From Streptomyces platensis (GTDB taxonomy: Bacteria > Actinomycetota > Actinomycetes > Streptomycetales > Streptomycetaceae): a stretch of 64,000 nt of DNA. Within the stretch, counting starts at the first letter, position 1, and each line of letters begins with the position of its first letter. Of the stretch, positions 51,729 through 59,167 are shown one piece after another. The stretch spans positions 7,688,001 through 7,752,000 of the forward strand of contig NZ_CP023691.1 in NCBI RefSeq assembly GCF_008704855.1, written 5' to 3'. Both the position numbers and the translations under genes were made by a program. The notes under the pieces were generated by a model, which searched no databases, was not told the origin of the DNA, and worked only from the letters and a program-made list of their open reading frames with translations.

Positions 51729-54700
51729 GTGGACACACATCTGGGCGACCGGCTCAGGCAACCGCAGCCGCCATCGGAACGTCTCGAAAACCAGACGAGA
51801 ACGACGAGAGTTGAGCAACTGGTGACGTTCGCACATTCCCGTGACGCGTGCGGTGACGACTGGCCGTTGGTGGGACGCGAACGCGAACTCGCTGTCATGG
51901 ACGCCATGGCCGCCGACGTCTTGTCCGGCCGTCCCCGCGTCGTGCAGCTCGAAGGGTCGGCCGGCATCGGCAAATCGGCCCTGCTGAGCACCTGGTGGGA
52001 GCGGAACGGGCAGTTCCGTGTGCTGCGGGCCCGCTGCCATCCCCTGGAGCGCGCCTTCGCCTTCGGGGCCGTCCGGCAGCTGTTCAAGCCGCTGCTGGCG
52101 GCGGTCTCCGACACCGACCGGGCACGCCTGCTGGCAGGGTCGGCGGCGGCCACGCTGCGGGCCCTGGACGACGCCGCCGCCACGGATCCGCTGCCGGATA
52201 ACGCCAATGTGACGGCATCGACGCTGCGGGAACTGGACGCACTCGTCTCCCGGCTGGCCCGCCGGCAGCCCCTGCTCCTGGCCGTCGACGCACTCCAGTG
52301 GATCGATCAGCCGTCCCTGCGCTGGCTGGTCCATTTCATCGGGCGCGCGGACAGTCTCCCCGTGCTGATCGCCGTGACCACCCGCAGTGCCGAGGGCAGA
52401 CGGCTCGATCCGCTGTTCGCCGAGCTGGTCCGGCCCGCGAACTGCCACACCCTCGTCGTGGAGCCGCTCGACGTGGACGGCGTGGGGCAGTTGGTGCGGA
52501 CGCTCTGGGGCGCCGAGGAGCCGGACGCGGCCTTCTGGGCCGCCTGTCACGCCGCCACCGGAGGGCATCCGCTGTTCGTCCGTGCCCTGCTCCACCAGGC
52601 CCAGCGCAGTGGGGTGAAGCCGACGACGGAATTCCGGGACCGGATCCCCACGGTCACCCTCTCCACGCTCGGCGGGGAGATCTCCCACCGGCTCTGCCAG
52701 GCGTCCGACGAGGTCGTGGCACTGGCACGGGCGCTGGCCTTCCTGGGCGACCGCAAGCCCCCGGAGCTGCTCGCCGCGTACTGCGGGACCGGGCGGGCCG
52801 TGGTGCAGTCCGCCGCCGAGGAGCTGCGGTCGCTCGGCCTGTTGCGGGCGGACGGCGACCCCCGCTTCACCCATCCCGTCGTCCGCGACACCGTGCTGGC
52901 CACGCTGTCACCCGAGGAACTCGGCGTCGGGCATGCGCGGGCGGCCCAGGTGTCCTGTCTGAGCGGGCGCCCCGACGAGGAGGTCGCCGCCCATCTGCTG
53001 GCGGCCGGCCCCGTCCACGGCTCCTGGGTCCTGCCGGCGCTGCGCCGGGCGGCCACCGAGGCACTGCGCCGCGGCGCACCGGAGACCGCCGTGACCTATC
53101 TGCGCTCCGCGCTGCACCAGCCGCTGGACGAGCCCGAGCACGCCCGGGTGCTCCTGGAACTGGGCACCGCGGCCAGCCATTACGATGCCGCGCTGGCCAT
53201 CTCCTGCGTCACCGGCGCACTGGAAGGGCTGACCGACGAGGCGGCCCGCAGCGACGCCCTGGGGGTGCTGGCCTACTCCCTGCTCCTCTCCCGGGGGTCC
53301 CGGACGGACCTGTCGAGCGTGGACCGGAAGATCGCGGCATTAAGCGAACGGTCCACCTCGGGCCCCGGGGCCGCCGACCGCGAGCTGGCGCTGCGGATGA
53401 GCGCGCTGCGCTCGTGGATGGAGTTCGAGCGGCCGTCCGTCACCGGCCCGGCCCCCGCGCCGTCCCCCGGCAAGGACGACGACCTGGCCGACCGGACCGC
53501 GGGCGAACGCCAACTGCTCGCCATCCGCGCCTTCCACGCCCTGCGCGCGGCCCTGCCCGCCCCGTACGTCACCGCTCTCATCGAGCGGGCGTCCGTCAAC
53601 CTGCCGGCGTTCTCCCACGACCTGTTCCCGCTGCACTACTTCGTCGCCCAGACGCTGCTGTACCTCGACGAGCTCGACACGGCCGACCGGCTCAACCGCC
53701 ATCTGACCCGGGAGATCTCCGGCCGGGGCATGGAACTGCTGGTCTCCTCCCTGACGGTCTACCGCGCCGTACTGGCGCTGCGCCGCGGAAATATCACCGA
53801 GACCCTCGCCGCGGCTCAGGACGCCGCCGACCACGCGTCCCCCACCGGGCGGCTGCCGTACTCACTGACCCTGGACACGATCAGGATCGACGCCCTGCTC
53901 GCCCAGGGCCGGGTCGAGGACGCCGAGCGGGTCGCGGTCACCCATGCCGTGGCGGGACAGACGGAAGTGGCGTGGGAGCGACCCCGGTTCCTGATGAGCC
54001 TGGCCGCCCTGCGGATCGCCCAGGGCGAGCCGCGGTCCGGGCTCTCCCTGCTCCGCGAGTGCGGCCACCACTCCGAGGCGCTGGGGACGGTCAGCCCGGC
54101 GATGTCCCCCTGGCGCTCCCGCGCGGTCCCCGTCCATCTCGCCCTGGGGGAAACCGAGTCGGCCCATGCGCTGGCCGAAGAGGAGCTGGACCTCGGCCGG
54201 CGCTGCCGGCTCCCACGGGCCCTCGGGGTGGCGCTGCGGGCGGCGGGGGCGGTCGCAGCGGGCTCCCGGGGGCTCGACCTGCTGGCCGAGGCCGTGACCG
54301 TACTCCGACCCACCCCCGCACGCCTCGAACTCGCCCGCGCCTGCCACGATTTCGGTGTCGCCCTGCTGCGCCGGGACGACAAGCGCGGCGCCCGCAGAAC
54401 CTTGCGCGAGGGCCTGGACCTCGCCGTCGGGTGCGGTGCCACGGTGCTCGCCACGCGACTGGAGGAGGGGCTGCACCTCGCCGGCGGACGCGTCGCCCGC
54501 TCCGGGAGCCAGGGCATCCGGGGGCTGACGGCCGGGGAGGAACGTGTCGGCACCCTGGCCGCGCAGGGATACAGCAACAAGCAGATCGCCGAACTCCTCG
54601 TCGTTTCCCTGCGGACCGTGGAAACCCACCTCACCGGCGCCTACCGCAAGCTCGGCATCACCGGACGCCCCCACCTGGCGGCGGCGATGGCCGAAGCGGG

Positions 54701-54737
54701 CAGGAGCCGCGGGGGGAGCGAGCCGGCGGACTCCTGA
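51729..54737 (+). CDS. LAL-type LuxR regulator with AAA ATPase domain
   Basis: This 1002-aa protein is a large ATP-binding regulator of the LuxR family. An N-terminal AAA domain has Walker A GSAGIGKS at residues 76-83 and a Walker B-like LLLAVDALQWID near 180; a long TPR-like helical middle follows; and the C-terminal LuxR helix-turn-helix lies at about 940-990 (RVGTLAAQGYSNKQIAELLV, SLRTVETHLTGAYRKLGI). Such proteins activate sugar or antibiotic genes when bound to an inducer. Start GTG 51729 is possible; GTG 51822 after GAGAGTTGAG is an alternative. It is divergent from the DUF779 gene and upstream of the secreted cluster. Confidence 0.9.
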   Translation: MDTHLGDRLRQPQPPSERLENQTRTTRVEQLVTFAHSRDACGDDWPLVGRERELAVMDAMAADVLSGRPRVVQLEGSAGIGKSALLSTWWERNGQFRVLRARCHPLERAFAFGAVRQLFKPLLAAVSDTDRARLLAGSAAATLRALDDAAATDPLPDNANVTASTLRELDALVSRLARRQPLLLAVDALQWIDQPSLRWLVHFIGRADSLPVLIAVTTRSAEGRRLDPLFAELVRPANCHTLVVEPLDVDGVGQLVRTLWGAEEPDAAFWAACHAATGGHPLFVRALLHQAQRSGVKPTTEFRDRIPTVTLSTLGGEISHRLCQASDEVVALARALAFLGDRKPPELLAAYCGTGRAVVQSAAEELRSLGLLRADGDPRFTHPVVRDTVLATLSPEELGVGHARAAQVSCLSGRPDEEVAAHLLAAGPVHGSWVLPALRRAATEALRRGAPETAVTYLRSALHQPLDEPEHARVLLELGTAASHYDAALAISCVTGALEGLTDEAARSDALGVLAYSLLLSRGSRTDLSSVDRKIAALSERSTSGPGAADRELALRMSALRSWMEFERPSVTGPAPAPSPGKDDDLADRTAGERQLLAIRAFHALRAALPAPYVTALIERASVNLPAFSHDLFPLHYFVAQTLLYLDELDTADRLNRHLTREISGRGMELLVSSLTVYRAVLALRRGNITETLAAAQDAADHASPTGRLPYSLTLDTIRIDALLAQGRVEDAERVAVTHAVAGQTEVAWERPRFLMSLAALRIAQGEPRSGLSLLRECGHHSEALGTVSPAMSPWRSRAVPVHLALGETESAHALAEEELDLGRRCRLPRALGVALRAAGAVAAGSRGLDLLAEAVTVLRPTPARLELARACHDFGVALLRRDDKRGARRTLREGLDLAVGCGATVLATRLEEGLHLAGGRVARSGSQGIRGLTAGEERVGTLAAQGYSNKQIAELLVVSLRTVETHLTGAYRKLGITGRPHLAAAMAEAGRSRGGSEPADS

Positions 54738-54796
54738 GCGCGGCCGTACGGTCGCGAGCCCCGCACCTCGGCCGGCAGCCCCTCACTTCCCCGCAG

Positions 54797-54828
54797 AAGC
54801 CCCTCACCGTCCTTCGGGTGGGGGGCTT
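54797..54828 (+). terminator. Hairpin after the LAL gene
   Basis: AAGCCCCTCACC at 54797-54808 pairs with GGTGGGGGGCTT at 54817-54828, with one G-T wobble and a short loop, followed by a T-containing stretch. It separates the LAL gene from the secreted cluster. Confidence 0.7.
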
Positions 54829-54880
54829 TCGGTATGTCCCTGGGCGGGCGGCGCTCCTGTGGTCCGCTGCCGGTGCGAAC

Positions 54881-54941
54881 CGTGGTTCCTCGTGGTCGGA
54901 AGCCGTGGTTCCCGTCTTCCCGTGGCGTTTCTCGTGGTTGC
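54881..54941. repeat. Five CGTGG-type direct repeats upstream of secreted cluster
   Basis: CGTGGTTCC, CGTGGTCGG, CGTGGTTCC, CGTGGCGTT and CGTGGTTGC start at about 54881, 54891, 54904, 54921 and 54933. All point the same way and lie 130-190 bp upstream of the first secreted gene. They could be activator sites, for example for the LAL protein, or GC-skewed chance repeats. The rest of the 336-bp gap (54738-55073) contains only the LAL terminator and the ribosome site of the next gene. Confidence 0.4.
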
Positions 54942-55073
54942 CCCGGAGGGGAATCTCCGGGTACCGAAGTCTTAGCCGGATCCAATTGATTCGGCAGCTC
55001 TCTCATGACTTACTCATCGAACGGCGTCGAATTCTTCCGGCGCCACCGGACAGTGCAAGAGGGAGTAACAACC

Positions 55074-55454
55074 GTGAAGATCAACCATCGGGCTGTATTC
55101 GGTCTTCTCGCGGTGGGGGCCGCGTGCTTCTCCACCGTACTCTCCGCGCCCGCCGCTTATGCGGGTTCCCAGAACTACATCCAGATCACCAACCACGCCG
55201 GCATCCTCGCCAATACCTGCTACAAGTGGCGTGACGCCGAGGGCAAGAACTACTGCCACAACGTCCGGCCGGTGAATGACACCTGGCAGGCGTATTTCCC
55301 CGAGGAAGCGACCGGCGTAAAGATCGATCTCAGCACCAGCATTGTCGACTACGCCACGGTGGACACCGCCGCGGTGACCGACACCAACCGAAACCACTGC
55401 TTCGAGATCACCGGACTCGTCGACCGGCCGAAGCTCCAGGAAACGGGCTGCTGA
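55074..55454 (+). CDS. Small secreted four-cysteine protein 1
   Basis: This 126-aa protein starts at GTG 55074 after GAGGGAG and has a Sec signal peptide ending AAYAG. The mature domain of about 95 residues has four Cys: in ILANTCYKW, KNYCHNVRP, NHCFEITG and the C-terminal residue itself. The block YCHNVRPVNDTWQAYFPEEA is shared almost word for word with the protein at 56707, and the pattern TCYxW...C...NHCxxI...C with a more divergent one at 56282. It is the first gene of a four-gene, same-strand cluster. Function is unknown; a small disulphide-stabilised beta domain is likely. Confidence 0.8.
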   Translation: MKINHRAVFGLLAVGAACFSTVLSAPAAYAGSQNYIQITNHAGILANTCYKWRDAEGKNYCHNVRPVNDTWQAYFPEEATGVKIDLSTSIVDYATVDTAAVTDTNRNHCFEITGLVDRPKLQETGC

Positions 55455-55531
55455 ACACCCGGATATCGCAGGGAGCGCCGCCGTCACGCCTTCCTGCACA
55501 TCGGAATGACCCAGAACAGAGCGAGGAAACG

Positions 55532-56239
55532 TTGATCTCCACATCCACCTCCGCATCCCGCATGGCGCTCACCCTCGGCGCCGTCGCCGCCGCGCTCGCC
55601 CTGGCGGCGCCCACGGCATCCGCCGCACAGGGATCCAGCCTCCCCGACGTCAATGGCCACACCGACAAGTGGGTGGAGGAAGGCAGTCCCTCCGTCACCT
55701 ACGACAACGGTTACCAGGTGAATTCCGCGGAAGAGGTCAAGCGCGCACTGGAACAGTGCAATGACAGCAAGGTGTCCTGCTCGTCGACGACCCTGGAATC
55801 CAAGCAGGTGACCAAGTGGTTCGACGTGGACAACGCCGGTATGGGCATCGGTCCCATTCAGAACTGTAGCCCCGGCGCCGCGGAAATCAACCAGACGCTC
55901 AGCGGCACCCGCACCTTCAGCTGGGGCTGGAATGTCGGTGCCAGCGTCGATATCACCCTGGTCAAGGACAAGCTGGGCGTGGGCGCCTCCGCGCAGTACA
56001 GCGAGACCAACACCGAGTCGAAGAGCGGCGACATCAGGATCACCATCAAGCCCGGGCAGAAGGGGATGCTCCAGCTGGGCCACGACATGGAACAGCGCGT
56101 CTCCGATGTGACCATCCAGGGCGGCGAGTTCGGCGGCGCGAAGATCTCCGGACTGCGCACCGAAATCCCGCTCAACACCTCGGCACGCGCCGACACCGAC
56201 GTGGTCGCCTGCGGCGCCACCCTCAAGAACGGCCGCTGA
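55532..56239 (+). CDS. Secreted aerolysin/ETX-MTX2-like protein (tentative)
   Basis: This 235-aa protein has a signal peptide (MALTLGAVAAALALAAPTAS, start TTG 55532 after GCGAGG). The mature part has alternating Ser/Thr and hydrophobic strands, SGTRTFSWGWNVGASVDITL then LGVGASAQYSETNTESKSGD, and RITIKPGQKGMLQLGHDMEQ, which resembles the long amphipathic strands and insertion loop of aerolysin-like beta-pore-forming proteins. Four Cys are present. I base the family only on this pattern. It sits between genes for small four-cysteine secreted proteins, as if the products act together outside the cell. Confidence 0.75.
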   Translation: MISTSTSASRMALTLGAVAAALALAAPTASAAQGSSLPDVNGHTDKWVEEGSPSVTYDNGYQVNSAEEVKRALEQCNDSKVSCSSTTLESKQVTKWFDVDNAGMGIGPIQNCSPGAAEINQTLSGTRTFSWGWNVGASVDITLVKDKLGVGASAQYSETNTESKSGDIRITIKPGQKGMLQLGHDMEQRVSDVTIQGGEFGGAKISGLRTEIPLNTSARADTDVVACGATLKNGR

Positions 56240-56281
56240 GCCGCCGCTCCCACACGCGACACACTCACGAAGGGGCATCCT

Positions 56282-56668
56282 GTGCGGAACATCAAGAAGT
56301 CGGCGGCCTACGGGGTCGCCGCTCTGAGCCTCGCGCTGGTCGGCGGCGCGATGACAGCGCCGTCCGCCGCGGCCGCGGGCTCGGGCAAATACATCAGCTT
56401 CAGCAACAAGGGCTGGTTCATCGCCGAGACCTGCTACCACTGGGCGTCCTCGACCACCCCGGACTCCTGCGACAAGGGGAAGGCCATCGGCACGGACTGG
56501 CGGGTGGAAATCCCCGATGACGCCCAGGGCGTCAAGGTCGAGGTGACGGTGGACGGGCAAATAGCGGGGGACAACGTATCGCCGCACATCACCGACTTGA
56601 CCAGTAGCCACTGCTACGAGCTGAGCGGCTACACCTGGGGCCCGAAGAGAACCGACAAGACCTGCTAG
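56282..56668 (+). CDS. Small secreted four-cysteine protein 2
   Basis: This 128-aa protein starts at GTG 56282 after GAAGGGG and has a signal peptide (AAYGVAALSLALVGGAMTAP). It is a divergent paralogue of the proteins at 55074 and 56707, keeping the start YISFSNKGWFIAETCYHW, the third cysteine block SSHCYELSG and a C-terminal Cys, while the second Cys lies in PDSCDKG instead of the YCHNVRP motif. DWRVEIPDDAQGVKVEVTVD corresponds to the FPxEATGV strand of the paralogues. It follows the aerolysin-like gene by 42 bp. Function is unknown. Confidence 0.78.
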   Translation: MRNIKKSAAYGVAALSLALVGGAMTAPSAAAAGSGKYISFSNKGWFIAETCYHWASSTTPDSCDKGKAIGTDWRVEIPDDAQGVKVEVTVDGQIAGDNVSPHITDLTSSHCYELSGYTWGPKRTDKTC

Positions 56669-56706
56669 GCGTGCCCGGACCATTGAAGCGAGAGGTGAAA
56701 TCCAGC

Positions 56707-57087
56707 ATGCGAAGCAAGAAGCAATCCCTGGCATACGGTGCTGCCACCCTGGGCCTCGCCCTGGCCGGCGCGGTACTGACGGCACCCACCGCCACTGCCG
56801 CCTCGGACAACTATCTCCAGTTCGACCACCAGGCGGCGTCGCTCATCGACACCTGCTATGAGTGGAAGGGCCCGGAGGGCATAGAGAAGAAGAACTACTG
56901 CCACAACGTCCGGCCGGTGGGCGACAGCTGGAAAGCGTATTTCCCCGCGGAAGCCACCGGGGTCACGGTCCAGGTGCACTGGTCGGGAGGCTCCACGTCG
57001 CTGTACATCAACGAGCCCGACAAGAACCACTGTTACCGGATAGAGGGAATACTTCCCAGCATCCACGTCCTCGACCTGAAGTGCTGA
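56707..57087 (+). CDS. Small secreted four-cysteine protein 3
   Basis: This 126-aa protein starts at ATG 56707 after GAGAGG and has a signal peptide (SLAYGAATLGLALAGAVLTA). The mature part is close to the protein at 55074: YLQFDHQAASLIDTCYEWKG, KNYCHNVRPVGDSWKAYFPA, EATGV, NHCYRIEG and a C-terminal Cys. Conservation of the four Cys and the YCHNVRPV core with divergence elsewhere suggests a common fold with different binding faces. It ends the cluster, and a terminator follows at once. Confidence 0.8.
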   Translation: MRSKKQSLAYGAATLGLALAGAVLTAPTATAASDNYLQFDHQAASLIDTCYEWKGPEGIEKKNYCHNVRPVGDSWKAYFPAEATGVTVQVHWSGGSTSLYINEPDKNHCYRIEGILPSIHVLDLKC

Positions 57088-57106
57088 GCTGAGCGACGGA
57101 CCCTGC

Positions 57107-57135
57107 GGCCCGTCGGCGTCTCCCGCCGACGGGCC
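57107..57135 (+). terminator. Terminator of the secreted cluster
   Basis: GGCCCGTCGGCG (57107-57118) pairs perfectly over 12 bp with CGCCGACGGGCC (57124-57135) around a 5-nt loop, 20 bp past the last stop of the cluster. Confidence 0.8.
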
Positions 57136-57214
57136 CCGTGCATTACACGGGGTCCGCCCGCACTGCCCACCCGAACCCTGGACAGGCCACCCCCGCCTCC
57201 ATAAGGTCCTCACC

Positions 57215-57745
57215 ATGGTCCACAAAATCGAACCCGCCGCAGAGCCTCCGGTAACTCTCACCAGCCCGTACGACCTGCTGACCGGCTACCTCGATTTCTA
57301 CCGGAACGCCGTGCTGCGCAAGCTGGAGGGAATGTCCGACGCGGAGCTGAGGGCCAGCCGCGTGCCCACCGGATGGTCGCCCCTGGGACTGTTCAAGCAC
57401 CTGGCCTGTGTGGAATTGCGATGGCTGCAATGGGGATTCGAGGGCGAACACATCGAAGAACCCTGGGCCGACGTCAAGACCCGTCCCGGACCGTGGCACG
57501 TGGGCCCCGAAGAATCCTTCGAGGACATCAAGAAATTCTTCCAGGAACAGTGCGCCCGATCCCGCGCCATCGTCGCGGCGGCCCACCTGGAGGACCGAGC
57601 GGCCACCCTCGGCGGAACGGTCCCGCCCGACGAAGACCGCCCCACCCTGATCTGGATCCTCTTCCACCTCCTCCAGGAGTACGCCCGCCACGCCGGCCAC
57701 CTCGACATCGCCCGCGAACTGGCCGATGGGGCGGTGGGGGAGTAG
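57215..57745 (+). CDS. DinB family protein
   Basis: This 176-aa protein has the DinB/DUF664 four-helix fold, a family of putative metal-dependent enzymes including mycothiol- and bacillithiol-dependent transferases. The three metal-binding His positions are suggested by GLFKHLACVELRW and LLQEYARHAGHLDIARELAD. The opening LTGYLDFYRNAVLRKLEGMS and TGWSPLGLFKHLA match the mycothiol-dependent actinobacterial subgroup. It begins at ATG 57215 and is the first gene after the secreted cluster terminator. Confidence 0.9.
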   Translation: MVHKIEPAAEPPVTLTSPYDLLTGYLDFYRNAVLRKLEGMSDAELRASRVPTGWSPLGLFKHLACVELRWLQWGFEGEHIEEPWADVKTRPGPWHVGPEESFEDIKKFFQEQCARSRAIVAAAHLEDRAATLGGTVPPDEDRPTLIWILFHLLQEYARHAGHLDIARELADGAVGE

Positions 57746-57811
57746 GAGGTCGCTTCTTGGCGGGCGGGACGGAAACGACATCACCTCGCGCCTGCCACCG
57801 CGCTATACCGT

Positions 57812-58354
57812 GTGGCCATGTCGGCGTTCATACAACAGCTCCCCGCCCTGATCGGCGTAGTAATCGGTGCCCTGGGGTCGTACTTCGTCAGCGTGCGCGG
57901 CGATCAAGTCCGCTTCCGTCGCGAGCAGGCGGCCCATTGGGCGGAACGGCGGCTGACGACCTACGCCGGCTTCGCCAGGGCGCTGAAGAAGAGCGTCACC
58001 CTGACGTACCGGATCGCGGCCCACCTCGGCAACGACCCTCACCCGCACCCCTTGTCACCCGAGGAAGCGGCGCCACACCTGGCCGAAGCCACTGATGCCC
58101 GGGACCCGGCCGGGGAGGCACTGCTGATGCTGGGCACCCCGGACGTGGTGGAGAAGGCCCGGGAATGGGTCGTCGTGGTGATGGAGATGGAAGCGTTCCT
58201 GCGAGACCGGACGTACAGCCCGGAAACATGGTCAGCCATGCTCCAGCGCCAACGCACCGCACGCGAGGGGTTCTACGCGGCCGTCCGCCGCGACCTGGCA
58301 CTCCCACCCGGCCACTCCGGCGAATGGCAGCTCGCACCGACCCTGACGGGCTGA
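57812..58354 (+). CDS. Membrane-anchored helical protein of unknown function
   Basis: This 180-aa protein starts with a hydrophobic segment (IQQLPALIGVVIGALGSYFV) that anchors it in the membrane, followed by a charged helical region (RFRREQAAHWAERRLTTYAG, VEKAREWVVVVMEMEAFLRD). The layout of a short N-terminal anchor plus R/E-rich helix is common in small Streptomyces proteins of unknown role. Starts at GTG 57812 or ATG 57818 differ by two residues. No family is recognised. It lies 66 bp after the DinB gene and may be co-transcribed. Confidence 0.72.
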   Translation: MAMSAFIQQLPALIGVVIGALGSYFVSVRGDQVRFRREQAAHWAERRLTTYAGFARALKKSVTLTYRIAAHLGNDPHPHPLSPEEAAPHLAEATDARDPAGEALLMLGTPDVVEKAREWVVVVMEMEAFLRDRTYSPETWSAMLQRQRTAREGFYAAVRRDLALPPGHSGEWQLAPTLTG

Positions 58355-58459
58355 GTGGGCAGAGCCCTGGCGGGCGGGGCTGTCGCGTTCGGGGCGCCGA
58401 TGCCTGAGCGCCCCAAGGCCCCCGGGTGAGCCGTGTCTCACCCCCGCGTCGCCTCTTGT

Positions 58460-58479
58460 CTATGCAACTCGTTGCATAG
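58460..58479. promoter_or_regulatory. Perfect palindrome, likely PadR operator
   Basis: CTATGCAACTCGTTGCATAG is perfect over two 9-bp arms with a 2-bp centre. It lies 12 bp upstream of the PadR gene start, so it probably overlaps that gene's promoter and ribosome-binding region. TATGCAA/TTGCATA arms resemble known PadR-type ATGnnnnnnnnCAT-like sites. Autoregulation is inferred. Confidence 0.75.
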
Positions 58480-58491
58480 AAGGATCGGGGT

Positions 58492-59049
58492 ATGGCGCTC
58501 GAGCACGCGATTCTTGTCTCCCTGCTGGAGAAGCCGGGCTCCGGCTATGAGCTGGCCCGGCGGTTCGAGCGGTCCATCGGGTACTTCTGGACCGCCACCC
58601 ACCAGCAGATTTACCGCGTCCTCAAGCGTATGGAGAGCGACGGCTGGATCGATGTCCGCGAGGTGCCGCAGCAGGCCCGGCCGGACAAGAAGGAGTACTC
58701 CGTCGCCGCTCTCGGCCGGACGGCGCTCGCCGAGTGGCTGCACGAGCCGATCGAACCGGAGAGCGTCCGGCACGACCTCGCGGTGAAGATCCGTGGTGCG
58801 GCCTTCGACGATCCCGCCGCGCTGATCCGTGAGGTCGAACGGCACCACCAGATCCACAGCGACCGCCTCGCGCACTATCTGGCGGGGGAGCGGCGTGACT
58901 TCACCGGTCCCGGGGCGCCTGCCACGCCCGACGCGGGCCAGGAACTCCAGCATGTCGTACTGCGCGGCGGTATCGCCTATGAGCGCATGACCCTCGACTG
59001 GCTGGACGACGTACTCGCCACCCTCCACCGACTCCGGCCCGAGCGCTGA
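58492..59049 (+). CDS. PadR family transcriptional regulator
   Basis: This 185-aa protein has the PadR winged helix at residues 1-85 (LEHAILVSLLEKPGSGYELA, then YFWTATHQQIYRVLKRMESD and RPDKKEYSVAALGRTALAEW) and a C-terminal dimerisation part of Vir subtype (YERMTLDWLDDVLATLHRL). PadR proteins repress genes for phenolic or drug responses. The ATG at 58492 follows AAGGATCGGGG. It sits right after a perfect palindrome and upstream of an acyl-CoA dehydrogenase gene it may control. Confidence 0.93.
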   Translation: MALEHAILVSLLEKPGSGYELARRFERSIGYFWTATHQQIYRVLKRMESDGWIDVREVPQQARPDKKEYSVAALGRTALAEWLHEPIEPESVRHDLAVKIRGAAFDDPAALIREVERHHQIHSDRLAHYLAGERRDFTGPGAPATPDAGQELQHVVLRGGIAYERMTLDWLDDVLATLHRLRPER

Positions 59050-59167
59050 ACGGGCGCCCGGGTGAGCCAACGCGCCTGCCCGGCTGCCGCGTTCGGGTCA
59101 GCCTCAGCCCCGAGCTTTCCCGTCCACCACCCGCAATCCGCAACCTGAGCCGGAAAGGCGAACTTCC

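Noticed and set aside
54881-54941. CGTGG repeats as a CRISPR-like or origin-like iteron array
   Set aside because: The units are short, variable and unevenly spaced, and there is no replication or Cas gene nearby.
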